NCBI GenBank assembly: GCA_958496175.1
Contig: OY292274.1
Location: 496,001 to 560,000 of the forward strand
Direction of reading: 5' to 3'
Length of the DNA: 64,000 nucleotides
Source of the DNA: Sisyra terminalis
Taxonomy: Eukaryota; Arthropoda; Insecta; Neuroptera; Sisyridae
In this document: in pieces, positions 34,833-45,711 of the stretch
How the letters are laid out: every line of letters starts with the position of its first letter
Position numbering within the stretch: the stretch's first letter is position 1
Program-made: the position numbers and the translations under genes
The notes under the pieces: model-generated
Seen by the model: only the letters and a program-made list of their open reading frames with translations
Databases searched by the model: none
Told to the model about the DNA's origin: nothing

Positions 34833-35310
34833 TTAAGCTGGTACCCTATCTTTATTGTTTCGATATTGAAGTGTTTTTAAGTCAAAGGTAGTGCTAGTTG
34901 ACTTTATGTTTTTCCTACTTGAAATAGAGAAGTGAAAGTCCTCTGGAAACATGTAATTATATTTGCCTTTTGATTTTATCCTTTTTGATACTATTTTATA
35001 ACTATTTGATACTATTTTTACCTTCTTGATACGTTTGGTATCCATTTCAGTTTCAAGAACGGATGGGACAATGAGGCTAATATTGCATCAGTTTCTATAG
35101 GCTTAATTGCAAAAGCTTTTTAAAACATCACTTTAGGTTTTCTTCAGTAACTGTCGCGATATATTAGATTTTCCATCTTCAGACATTATATGATATGTTG
35201 GATTCTATTAGTTCTGATAATAGACATCCTTAGTAGGTGTCTTTATCCTTTTTTTGAATTACCTTTACTATCAGCTTTAAACAGCCTATCTATTCACTTA
35301 AAATGTGTTT
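34833..35310 (-). pseudogene. hAT transposase relic, copy 2
   Basis: The minus strand reads DKDTY-GCLLSELIESNIS, then TDAILASLSHPFLKLKWIPN, and after a frameshift the 70-codon frame 34,833-35,045 with YMFPEDFHFSIS and STTFDLKTLQY. The order matches hAT transposases from the 'LQ..YYG.L' block through the 'HP.FKL.W' block to the acidic tail. It is the same lineage as 20,930-21,340. Confidence 0.75.
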
Positions 35311-35542
35311 TCATAATTTTTTAGCTTCAACTTTAATTTTCGCACCATTACCAAAACCAAGAGGCAGGCTGGCAATACCTTCAAGAATAAAGAAATAAGA
35401 TAATCTGGTTCTCTGAATATTGATTAATTTTGTACTTAAGAAAAATGGAATTTTGAATCTAAAAATCTAAATACTTTTAAAGGTGTGTAACCAATTTTAT
35501 TGGTAAAATAAAAACTTAATATTAGGAATTTAATATAATATC
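35311..35542. other. No feature recognised
   Basis: Short AT-rich spacer between the hAT relic and the nested hAT-like element. Confidence 0.5.
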
Positions 35543-35671
35543 TAGAGATGCTACGAATAGTGATTTGGCCGAATACTCGGCGAATATTCGGCGAGTCCTT
35601 TGACCGAAGCGCCAAATATTCCGCGACTCTTAGCGAGTGAGGTTTAAAGTTTAAACCTACTTTATGATTTA

Positions 35672-36660
35672 CTAGTAGTTGCCCGTTGCATTCGCAAATA
35701 AAGGTTTTATCTCAATAAAATGTTTAATATGAGATAATGTAGAGTTAATCAACAACCGAAATTTTAAATTTAATAATCAAAGTATTGTTAATATAAAAAA
35801 AGTTTATCTAAAATATATAAAGAAACAAAATATATGTGTTTTTTTATATCATTTTAATAACAACATTTTAAATAACGTAATTTCACTAAATTAGTATGAA
35901 AGTTTAATACTTATGTAGTACTTATACCAAATAGGCGATTTTAAATTTTGGTTCGTTTTTCAACAATCAAACGTTTAAAATCTATTTTTTATGAACCAAT
36001 GGTTGTGATCTGGAGTAATTATATATTCGGCTGAAAAGCATTAAGGTAGCAATTTTTTGCCATAAATTTCACTGTCAATTCAAATATAAAATCTTCGAGA
36101 CTAACTTTTTTTCGGTATTTAGAACAATTTGAAATCCAATTATTGTTATTGAAAATAAATAAAATATTCGAATTTACTTCCACGCTTTCCACCTATTTCC
36201 AACAATTTTGTATGTAGAACGTCCAAATGTGCGATATCGAATTGCGTTTTAGTCATGATAATCAAAATAAAGGTTATAATTTTTTTCGTTTTACATTGTA
36301 TTTTCAAATATAAGTGCACATTTGTGTCGATGAAATTTGGAAAGTATTTTCCTTATACAATGCAGATACATTATATGAAAGGGTTTTTGAAAATTTTTCC
36401 CCTAAAAGAGTGAAAAACGGTAGCAAAGTTTGTTAGGGATAACGTTTAATAAGCAATCGAAATTTCAAATTTAATAATCAATCAAAGCCCATTAAAAACG
36501 AAACGTTATTATTACGGATCTGCTTAAAAATTTAAACTCTGATAGATATATCTGAAAATGGTTAAGTTAAGTTTGTAAGTGAGAATTATGTTTTTTGGCT
36601 TTCACATATTGTTAACCTAAAAATCCGAAATACGTATTCACAAATAAATATATTAGTGAG
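35672..36660 (+). repeat. Interspersed repeat family A, copy nested in hAT-like element
   Basis: Begins ACTAGTAGTTGCCCGTTGCA and follows the 1.6-kb copy closely. It lacks the MITE and so gives the empty site for that insertion. An adjoining stretch to about 36,760 matches part of the LTR-like fragment at 2,935. Confidence 0.7.
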
Positions 36661-37077
36661 TGAGTACCCTTACCAAAGTTTTGAATACGTAAGTGGGGAT
36701 AATAGAGCAATATAATAGGCAAGATAGTCAATTTATATATAAGATAATTTAACTTTATAATTTATAAGGAAAAGCGAAATCGTTTGCTATCTACAAACGC
36801 TGATTTGTTTTCATTCATCACAACTTACCACTGATAGATTTTAAGTAATAATATGCTATGATAAAATAAATTTATAAGTTCAAAACCATTGGTGAAATAA
36901 AAGCTTTTCTGAGTAATATTATGCATTTTTTCTTAATTTACTGTTCGGTGTGAATAGTCAAACACCGAATAGCTTCCGAATATTAGTTTCATTTCTAATT
37001 TTTACCCACCACAACGTATCACAGTTTGATTTTTATTTTGTAATAAGTGTACAAATTTATGATTAAAATAAATAATA

Positions 37078-37300
37078 AGAGGATCGGAAAGTAATGTCAT
37101 TACTGAACCTATCGACATTCAAGTGCCATTTATTGGTTTATAAGTAATTTCAAAGTCGTATCTAAAGACATTTTCTGATTAGCGTGACTAGTTAACTCAC
37201 AAAAGATTACAAATATTTATTATTCTAAGCTTTATACTGAAATGGTTAAATAAACTGCCAAAGGAATACAAATTCGGTATTATATATTAGCTTCGGTATT
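37078..37300. mobile_element. Mariner-like end fragment nested in hAT-like element
   Basis: GGATCGGAAAGTAATGTCATTACTG and the following ~200 bp match the left end of the 32,996 element (CACCGGAAAATAATGTCGTTTTT) through TACAAATTCGGTATT. Only one end is kept. Confidence 0.65.
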
Positions 37301-37463
37301 ATAGTATTCGGCCCGAATAGTAAGCAATATTCGGCCGAATACCGAATATTAAAAAAAGTAGCCGAACAGGCCGAATACCGAATAGTGGCCGAGTATTCGT
37401 GGCATCTCTAATAATATCCATTATATATGTGGGTATTTTAATCAATAATGAACTTACCTTACT

Positions 37464-37505
37464 ATCAAAGCAAACGACTCAAAGGAGTCGTTTACTTTGA
37501 TATTT
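37464..37505. other. Near-perfect hairpin, 18-bp stem and 4-nt loop
   Basis: TATCAAAGCAAACGACTC pairs with GAGTCGTTTACTTTGATA with a single mismatch around an AAAG loop. The loop is too short for a usual animal pre-miRNA. It could be a small palindrome left by rearrangement. Confidence 0.7.
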
Positions 37506-38797
37506 GTGAATATTATTTATTGCTTTTTATTAATAAACAATTTAGGAAATTATGTTTTATTAGGTAATAATTAACATAATATGGAATTATCAAATTTTCT
37601 TAGTTGGTTTGGTTGGTATGGAGAGGCTGGAGATTTATGCTGCCATTATGTTCCTTTGTTTTGGTCATGGAATGAAAATGAAGTTATACAAAACCATGGT
37701 ACAGCTTTTAATTTTTCAAACTGAATTTCGGGTTAACTGGCGACTTTTACGTATATTTGTTCTAGTTGCAAATATACGTAATCTAATAATCCTATTAGCA
37801 CCAACCATTAAGCATTGAAAAAAAATAGTTATTATAATTTCACAGATATATTGTAGAAACATGTTTTATAGATATCCTGAGTAAGCACTAGTGGATCAAT
37901 TTGTGTTAAATACGTAATCTCTTCCTATATTTTAGTTAATTATTCAGAACACAGAAAAATGCTACCCTTAATACAAATTCAAATAGAAACAAAAAAAAAT
38001 CAGTTTGTAATGCGCGACACTCTGGTATTTGAATTTTCAATATTTATTTTGGCTGTTGATAATTTTACGTTCTATTTATTATATTTTAACCTATGCAAAT
38101 AGGACCATCTTTTGATGACTTCATTCACTGTATGCCAACCGTGACTTAACGTGACAGCAAACAAAAATATGTACTAAAACAGAGACAGAAAGGATAAGCT
38201 TGCTTCGGTAAATAAAAAAACTACTGGGAAATTTGTTCAGCTCCTTTTTACAACATATTTCCAACGCATAACTGCACCTAATAAACCTAAAAATTAGATA
38301 AATAAAAAAATATTCCATGTCTGGATGGAATTTACCCTTGACAAATTGAAGACTTTGCAGACGTGCCCTCATTTATTTAATAATCACCCGCATAAATTCT
38401 CAGTTCATATCAAAATTTCAGTTTAAAATTCTTTTAAAATTCTACTAATTGTAAGCAACTTTTATCGGTAGACACTTCCAAATTAACAGCGTGCGTACTC
38501 CGTTAATAGAATTCATCATGTCAGTTGAAAAGAAATTATTTGATGCTAATTCTTTTGACAAATTATATTCAGCCCATTTGAGAACATAAATAGGAATTAT
38601 TGCATTGAAAAAATTCTTTAACACAATTAAAAATTCAACTTAATATAATAATTTGCTGTCTTAATTTTTCTTTCTCATATTTATCCTAATATGATTTAAA
38701 TTAAAATGTGATTATAAATAATAATTTTTTAAAGTTGCACTCGTAATAATTGAGTTTCTATTGCTCTTTTTACAGTTCAATTTCATCACTCTATTAT
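37506..38797. other. No gene recognised
   Basis: Short frames at 37,609-37,818 (+) and 38,121-38,372 (-) show no domain. Confidence 0.5.
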
Positions 38798-39720
38798 CAA
38801 GGATGTTTCAATAAAAGCGTAAGATTTCAGTATTCAATAAAATATTATTTTCTGTAGCAAATTACTGAAATATTTATTGATTTAGAAAATATACATCTGG
38901 GAATTATGTATGAAATAATTTTTTTTTAAAATGACCGCTACGGTTTTGCTGGCATTTGCATACCCTTTTGACGAAATTTTCAATAACGTTATTGAATACA
39001 TGTGGTTGTATTCCATTTATACAGCGTCAAATTTCGGCTTTCAATGCTTTGATGGTTGCTAGCTTATTGGCATAAACCTGTAACTTTAGATAATCCCACA
39101 GCCAGAAATCTAAAGGCGTTCAATCGCAAGAACGTAGGGCCAATTATGGTCATCAAATTGGGAAATGACACGACCAGGAGCAAACTCGTGCAAGATCGTC
39201 AATGTTTCACGGGCGATATGGTATGTGGCACCGTCCTGCTGAAACCACATGTCGTCAAGATCAATAGCTTCCAAATGAGGCACAAGAAACTGTTATCATA
39301 TCACGATAATGTTCGCCATTCACCGTTACTGCATTACCTTCTTCGTTTTCGAAGAAAAACGGTCCAATTATTCCTCCACACCATAATGCACACCATACAG
39401 TGACCCGTTGTAGATGCATTGCTTTCTCAATCATTCGTGGATTTTCTAAGCCCCAAATGCGATAGTTTTGCCTATTCACGAAGCCATCGAGGTGAAAATG
39501 GCCTCATTACTGAAAATGATTTTGTTTGCAAAATCAGCAGGTTACTCAAGGATCCAATTGGTGAATTCTCTTCGCTGTTCACTGTCTACTATGTCATTTT
39601 TACTATCTCCCATCCGTCAACTTTCGATTTATCACGTCATAATCATGTGACATTATGACCAATTATGACTATCAAATATGGCACGCAATTCAAATCTTAC
39701 GCTTTAATTGAAACACTCTT
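38798..39720 (-). mobile_element. Tc1/mariner-superfamily element of DD41D type, dead
   Basis: Inverted ends share TGTTTCAAT(T)AAAGCGTAAGATTT. The minus strand encodes a near full transposase in pieces: HFHLDGFVNRQNYRIWG, VTVWCALWCGGIIGPFFFEN, DDMWFQQDGATYHIARE, APGRVISQFDDHNW, TPLDFWLWDYLKLQVYANKL and FNNVIENFVKRVCKCQQN. The second and third catalytic Asp (in QDGAT and PLDFW) are kept, 41 residues apart after allowing one lost base, which fits the DD41D (rosa/visitor) clade. The first catalytic Asp (SDEAHF) is Asn, and there are several frameshifts and stops, so it is inactive. The frames at 39,056-39,403 and 39,419-39,658 on the plus strand are antisense shadows. Confidence 0.85.
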
Positions 39721-39849
39721 TACAATCGAGTTCTGAAGTCAAATATTAAGCTCTTACCAAAAATTGTCAAAAAATTAATAACGTAAAACAAATTTTGTTT
39801 TTTTTTAACCTTTCGTATCCACTTTATTAAAAAAAATACCTTTTTGGTG

Positions 39850-40375
39850 AAGACTAAGAAATTATTCTCTTCTAAAAAGAGTAGTTTATCAACGATGGAT
39901 GGGAACGAAGTGTTGAAATAAAAAATTGAATAGTCAAAGCACGAACTTTAAAAGAAGCTTTTTGCAAGAAAATTTAGAATGACTCCAATATCACATTTTC
40001 CCAGTGCTTCTGTACGGAGTAGAAACTAGGATAGTCGCAAATACCTTACGAAATGTAGATATACCTACAGAAGAATTCTGAAAGTTCAATGGGTGAACAA
40101 AATAACGATTAAAGAAATATTACAACGGTTCCAAAATCAACCAAACTGCACATCATAAAGCGTCGGAAACTTGAATATTTCGATAATATAGGTCTTATGA
40201 GACATCCAGAAAAATTTGCCTTATTATACCAAATAATTCAAGAGAAATTGATGGGGAAAAGAAGTGGAAGTAGAAGGACAATATCCTGGCTAAAGATTAT
40301 AAGGGTGTGATTTGGCAAGTTTTCTATACAGTTTTAATCTACTAACCAATAAAATATAATTCTCATCGATCGTAT
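39850..40375 (+). pseudogene. LINE endonuclease-reverse transcriptase C-terminus
   Basis: The plus strand reads LLYGVETRIVA, then after frameshifts VNKITIKEILQR and an uninterrupted stretch at 40,154-40,311 with IKRRKLEYFDNIGLMRHPEK, LLYQIIQEKLMGKRSGSRRT and ISWLKIIRV-stop. This is the C-terminal 'YG.E.W ... RR.LRW.GH..R.....L...I..GK..G.RGR....WL' pattern common to many arthropod LINEs. The flanks at 39,790-39,885 and 40,410-40,510 resemble each other, suggesting a local duplication around the insertion. Confidence 0.8.
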
Positions 40376-40887
40376 CGGATATGACATCTGAAAAAGAAAA
40401 AGAAAACAAATGTCACCATTTTTAACACCTCTTATCCACCTTATAAAAGAAAATATATTTTTTGAAAGTCAAAATGGAAAAAATAAGAAATTATTTTCTT
40501 CTAAATGGAGAAAACAGAGTCTAGCTGAAATTTTTTGGCTTTCATACCATTATTTTAAAAAAAAATGTTTCATTATAAGCGTAATGCAACAAGGATGAGT
40601 CAAGTTATAGCAAAAGCGAATTTTCTATAAATTACAATGCGAAAAAACATTCAAAAAACTATTATTTTCGTTGATGTTGAATTTACAACTTGAAGATTGT
40701 TTAAATAAAATATTAGGACCAATACATTCAAATAATATAATAATAATATTAATATAATTAATATAATAATATTTTTAAACTATTCAAATAATTAGTTCGG
40801 TATTGAAAACCTTAATAAACTTTGTTTTATATCAATCCACCTCTTACGCAGTTATTCCAATAAATATTTTTACATCTACATACTTGG
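40376..40887. other. No gene recognised
   Basis: AT-rich, with an (AATAAT)n-like run near 40,730-40,770. Confidence 0.5.
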
Positions 40888-41724
40888 TATGTTAATATGA
40901 ACCCGGATTTTTTTCTGAAAAATAAGCTTCCATTATTTCTAAATATACTGTATATTAAATACTGTATATTTTTGCCATCTTTCTGACAATTTGTAGACAA
41001 CATGCATAAAAAATTATTCATCTTTTGAGGAAAACGCGTCATCAAACCCTTTTCGTAGATCTTCATTAGATATGAAGTACTGCTCAACAAATGTGTGTTC
41101 CATCGATGCAAATAAGTACAAATCTGAAGGAACCAAGTCTAAGGAGTAAGGTACATATGAAAGTTTTACCAAACTGAATTTCTCAATCATATCTCTTACT
41201 CGTTTTTCTATGTACCAGGGGAATTACCATGCAGCTAGATCACTTTGTATTAACAATTTTGATACTTGGGTCGTTTTTCTCGGTAAAACTTCGTTATTAT
41301 GTGCTATTGTAAGTTTTAATTGCGTTTGACTACTATTCTCATCCAACAAACCTTAGAATTTGATGTCCCCTGCCTTCTTCGGTGTTGTTCTACGTTTTTC
41401 GTTCTCTACGTCGATATCACCATTTCCAATTTTATAAAACACTGTGATTTCCTAAGAGAATGCTCAATGTAAGCTTCGACAAGCAGTTTTTGTTTAAATA
41501 GTAATAGAAAGTCCATGTTTTCAGCGAATTGTACTTTTATGGTCCAAAGATCGATATGTTCAAAGCTATTACAAATGATGAAGCCGTGGGAAATTTACAC
41601 TTTTAAGACCAGAAAATCTTTGTCAAATATCAAACCAAAAAATTACCTCAATAAGATGATTTGACAGACCTTCTATCGGCCGCCACTATCACTTATTGGC
41701 AAATTTCGCTTTCATATTAACACC
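40888..41724 (-). mobile_element. Mariner element, dead, ~835 bp
   Basis: The two ends share TGTTAATATGAA inverted. The minus strand encodes, with frameshifts and stops, an N-terminal piece MDFLLLFKQKLLVEAYIEHS, then NGDIDVENEKR, LLDENSSQTQLKL, LVPSDLYLFASMEHTF (third catalytic Asp kept), FISNEDLRKGFDDAFSSKDE and a VYKLSERWQKY-type end. The order is that of a whole mariner transposase. It is closely related to the 26,351 fossil. Confidence 0.85.
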
Positions 41725-42371
41725 TCGAGTATGTGTTGCTCATAAGAGCTGTGATATGTAAAGGCTTTGACAAAACTATTATAAACGTATTAGTTGGTAT
41801 CAAAGAAATTTACAGATTAGAAATAAATACAATAAAATTTTTAAATTTATGAAGTTATTAAAGACTGGAAAGCTTCTTCAAATGGACTTAAAGAGTAATA
41901 AAAAAATAAAATAGATACCTTGTTTTTTGGACTAAAAGACGCACCTCACATTTATAAAATGATTTTTAAGAAAATATACTTTAATGTTAATTGTGAATTA
42001 TAATTTGTATTTTCTATTAACATAACTCGTACTAGCGATATTAAGTTTATCGTTACTCTCGTTAGTATTATTAGTCTCGTTAATGTTACCGTTCGTATTA
42101 CTTTCGTTTGAACTATCGCATGACTTACTCCGTAATTTTTAAATGGCTATGCATTGTTTTAATGTTACTTTCGAGCCATAAAACGCACTAAAAATAAAAA
42201 TTGGAGTCCTTTTTTCTATGTAAAAATGTGCGTCTTACAACCCGAAAAGTTTGGTATGTAATCCATCACATATCCAGAACGGTAATCATCATCTTGCCAA
42301 GAAAATCCCTTGATTGAAAAATTAGAATTAAGACTTAATTAAAGAAAAAAATCATACCAAAGAGATGATTC
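41725..42371. other. No feature recognised
   Basis: AT-rich DNA; near 42,000-42,120 there is a run of GTTA/CGTTAC-type near repeats. Confidence 0.5.
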
Positions 42372-42399
42372 GGCTCAAGTGTACTTTAGCACACCCACA
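42372..42399. mobile_element. Truncated end of the 'GGCTCAAG' MITE
   Basis: GGCTCAAGTGTACTTTAGCA followed by CACCCACA is the first 28 bp of the MITE's terminal repeat, cut off abruptly where a palindrome arm begins. Confidence 0.8.
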
Positions 42400-42941
42400 T
42401 TTAGGCGATCCAACCAGAAGATCCAACTAGTAGTCCGACTAGTTGGATTGCAAGTCGGAGAGTGAATGGCCTGCTTCAAAAATTTCAGTTTTTTTCTTCA
42501 TAAAATCATTTTTTCATTGTTGATACTTTATAATAGCTTTACATTTGTGAATCATCGGCTCATGTGTACTTTAGCACACCCACAATCTGGCAACGTTGCA
42601 TTTTCGACTTTGTTTTTAATTTAATTCGCGATATTTTTGTTAATTCAATTCTAATATGGTATAATTCTCTCTTTGGTGGCTAAATTTTCATTATGGACCG
42701 ATTTAATCGAGAATTAAATTAAAACAAAGTCGAAAATGCAACATTGTCAGATTGTGGATGTGCTAAAGTACACATGAGCCGATGATTCACAAATGTAAAG
42801 CTATTATAAAGTATCAACAATGAGAAAATGATTTTATGAAGAAAAAAACTGAAATTTTTGAAGCAGACCATTCACTCTCCGACTTGCAGTCCAACGAGTC
42901 GGACTACTAGTTGGATCTTCTGGTTGGATCGCCTAAATGAT
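42400..42941. repeat. Large palindrome, ~160-bp unique arms around a MITE
   Basis: 42,400-42,556 is the near-perfect reverse complement of 42,781-42,941. The shared sequence includes GGCGATCCAACCAGAAGATC, CAAGTCGGAGAGTGAATGGC and TTTACATTTGTGAATCATC. A whole MITE (42,557-42,780) occupies the centre. Its flanks are inverted copies of each other, and no direct target duplication is seen. Confidence 0.85.
42557..42780. mobile_element. MITE 'GGCTCAAG', copy 2, 224 bp
   Basis: Terminal repeats start GGCTCATGTGTACTTTAGCA and end GCTAAAGTACACATGAGCC, with the same ~75-bp arms and unique centre (here in opposite orientation) as the copies at 1,695 and 48,718. Confidence 0.9.
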
Positions 42942-43047
42942 CCGACTAGTCTGACTAGACATCCAACTTCCAACAACACCATTTCTTTAGATCCAACTTC
43001 GAAAATCGGACTTCAAGTTGGACTGCAAGTCGGAGCGTGAATGGCCT
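42866..43047. mobile_element. Second MITE type, ~180 bp, TIR GGCCATTCACGCTCCGACTT
   Basis: The left end (GACCATTCACTCTCCGACTTG) and right end (CAAGTCGGAGCGTGAATGGCC) are inverted repeats continuing through CAGTCCAAC. The interior is made of CCAACT/TCGGACTAGTTGG variants. Its left ~75 bp is also part of the palindrome arm and so is present a second time, inverted, at 42,400-42,475. The 60-codon frame over it is not a gene. Confidence 0.75.
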
Positions 43048-43878
43048 TCTTAAGAGGAAAAGAGCCGACATTTGATTTTCTAAGACATTCCTAGAGAACA
43101 TCCAATAGCAATGGAAGATGGAGATTTCGAATTCTTATTTGTTAAAAAGATGAATGGACCTGATGGATTTCCTTAGAGATAGGCAGCACAAACGGAAAAA
43201 GTTCTACCACATGGGAAAATTGTGTAGGAAAAAAAACGAATTTCATTGTAGTTTCCCGTATTGTTTGATAAATATAATACTAATCATTTGCTACAAGTAG
43301 ATATTAAATTTAACGATCAAAATGCTTCAATTATTTGACATTCTAGGTACAAGAAACAATTAACTCAAGTGTAAAACCATAAAAGTGTTGTTTCCCACAT
43401 TTTTCAATGCTTCTTTTTTAAATTTATGTTCTGTTAAATATACATCTACCTACATAAGTATTCAAATTTCTCTTCAATTATATTTTCATCACTATTATTT
43501 ATTGTCATTCATAAAAATCTCAACAAAGCTCACCATAATATTTTATTTTATTATTTGTTTTGAAAAATAAACACCCCAATTTCAATAAAAATCTAACCGA
43601 TTTAACCTCGTAAATGTACCCTTATAATTTCTTCATTCTATTGTTGCGGAACATTATAATTAGGGGCACACCAATATCGTTTTTACGCCACTTATATAAT
43701 TGGTCCTAATTTTCCATAAGGATCGTACGCAGCCAGGACCACACCGTCATTTAATATACGTGTGACTTCCAAAAATGTGGAAATACGAGTAAATATTTTG
43801 TCGATGCCCTTTCGTATCAAAATATTTGAAATTTAAAATGTGAGAATATTGAGTTATACGTTAGCGATTTTTTCTACC
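43048..43878. other. No gene recognised
   Basis: AT-rich DNA; the 61-codon frame at 43,385-43,570 has no domain. Confidence 0.5.
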
Positions 43879-44091
43879 TTATGAATTTCTTTTGAAGAAA
43901 GGTATTAGTTTCAACGTTTCAAGTTGTTTATCATTGTGGAATCTCTCAAGGGAACGAGAATGGACGGCTTTGTGTACTTTTTGTCTTCTTTTTTCGTTGG
44001 TTGTGAAATAGCCGGGATGCTGTACAACAGGTGAAATTCCTAACAGTCGAACAAGAATGGGATTTTTGAAGTGGAACTGGCCAAAAATAAT
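43879..44091 (-). other. Open frame of 70 codons without ATG, possible terminal exon
   Basis: Between two stops the minus strand reads FGQFHFKNPILVRLLGISPV, HPGYFTTNEKRRQKVHKAVH, SRSLERFHNDKQLETLKLIP and FFKRNS-stop. The frame follows an acceptor-like TTATTTTTGGCCAG, and its Arg/His/Glu-rich composition is unlike the Lys/Asn/Ile-rich noise frames of this window. Not recognised, and no partner exon or poly(A) signal was identified, so it may be chance or a relic. Confidence 0.25.
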
Positions 44092-45711
44092 TTAACGGTT
44101 TTATTATGTGATATTACAAGTGTGCTCTTCTTTTCTATTAAAATTTAAATCCTTCTTCTTTTTTTTTGTTTAAGAGCTTTGGGAATAGTTTTAAGAAAAG
44201 AGAGTTTTGGGAACTTTACGGGTAGGTCTTTTGCTAGTTTTTGAATGAAAAAGTTGAATAGAATTTTGTAAGATAAGTTGGTGTAAGAACAAAGATCAAT
44301 GATAAATTCTTTTGTGGTAAAAATTTTGCATTTTTCTGTGAAAATTATGAATGAAGTTCAAAGTACATCGTCGACGTCTTTCACGTCAATACATTTGCAT
44401 TTGCAATTTTCTGTTTACCAGACTGAAACGAATTTAGTTTCAAATGACGATAAAGCCCTATGAAAAATAATAATCAACTTTATAGGTCCGAGTCAAACAA
44501 TATTGGCGCTGTATACTGTGTTATTTTTAGAAGCTATGTAAAAATATATATATATATATAATATATATATATACAGGGTTTCATTCTGGGAATTCAGTCA
44601 AGGCTATTTAAGATTTTGAAAGGAAATAGGCCGACAGTCACAAACGCTTTATCTCTATAATGGACCAAATTCCATGCAACTAGTGAAGATCGAAGAGTGT
44701 CAGAATATTTAGGCCTTTTAATTTCGAAATTAAATAGAAAAAGGTATAGATTTCGGTATAAATGGTCGTAACACTACCACAACAAAACAATTATCAGTCC
44801 ACCGGACCCAAAGTAAAATAATCATAATTTGAATTTGTATTTTAAAAATCCGATAGCGGTTTTGGGTGCTTAATACAAAAAGAAAAGAACAAGGTCAGTT
44901 TAACTTGGCGAGCCGTTTGTTGGAGTTAATAAAAGCGATATCGGCGACGTTTTAACGCCCTGTCTGCTGGCCGTTATTGCGTGCCGCAACCCCAAATTAC
45001 AGAGTTGGGGTGATTGACCAATATATGTCTAGATCTACTTAAGGTTTCATTTGTTCTACACTTAAATTACAGATTCTTTCTATAGCATCCAATACATCCA
45101 ATAATTGTAGACACAAATAATATAGGACTGCGCTAATATTACATATCAAGGGATGAAAACCAATAAATATGTTTACCTTCCACTGTTCTCATTGTTATTA
45201 TAACAAACATTTTGTTGTTGAGAATAGTTTCTTTAATTTACTCATATTTACTTAATTTCTAACAGAAAGACCAATAATGTTGCGAAATTTTTGCAAAATT
45301 TACTAGACCGTTTTTACAAAGAATTCCAATTAAATTTTCTAATCAGATGATAAAATCAGATAGAACCAGTTTTGAATAAGAGTCCGCATTCAAAAAATCT
45401 AAAGTTGAACTAAACTTCTTATAGGTAATTAAGTCTGTCTTTGTGGCACGCTCCTAATTTGAAAGTGGATGAACTATTTTTTACTGTAAATAATTGGTTT
45501 AAATTGAAACTTTTATAGTTGATTTACTAATGCAGACAGATATAATTTATTGATTCTTTGCAAAAAATTTCTTTTCATTTCAATAATTTCAAAGTATCGT
45601 TATAACTTCATTTTACAGTTTTCGTACTTTTCAATTAAGTTATTAAAAGTTCTAGTTCAAACTTCACACGTAAAATTATTAGAAAAATAAAAAACTTTGT
45701 TAAAGTACCAC
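44092..45711. other. No gene recognised; (TA)n at about 44,545-44,573
   Basis: AT-rich DNA. Near 44,930-45,020 is a GC-richer stretch with an AACCCCAAAT...GTTGGGG hairpin. Confidence 0.5.

Larger units (their letters stand above)
35543..37410. mobile_element. hAT-like element, 1,868 bp, with perfect 8-bp target duplication
   Basis: The ends TAGAGATGCTACGAATA and TATTCGTGGCATCTCTA are inverted repeats, flanked by identical ATAATATC at 35,535-35,542 and 37,411-37,418. The subterminal regions contain many CCGAATA/CGAATATTCGGC repeats, possible transposase-binding sites. The interior has been taken over by a copy of repeat family A (35,672-36,660) and a mariner-like fragment (37,078-37,300). No transposase frame remains. 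Confidence 0.9.

Noticed and set aside
39056..39658. Plus-strand frames of 115 and 79 codons
   Set aside because: Antisense to the DD41D transposase remains, whose motifs are on the minus strand.
42858..43040. 60-codon frame with repeated PTS/TSR residues
   Set aside because: It is simply the translation of MITE repeats (CCAACT/TCGGACTAG) and palindrome arm sequence.
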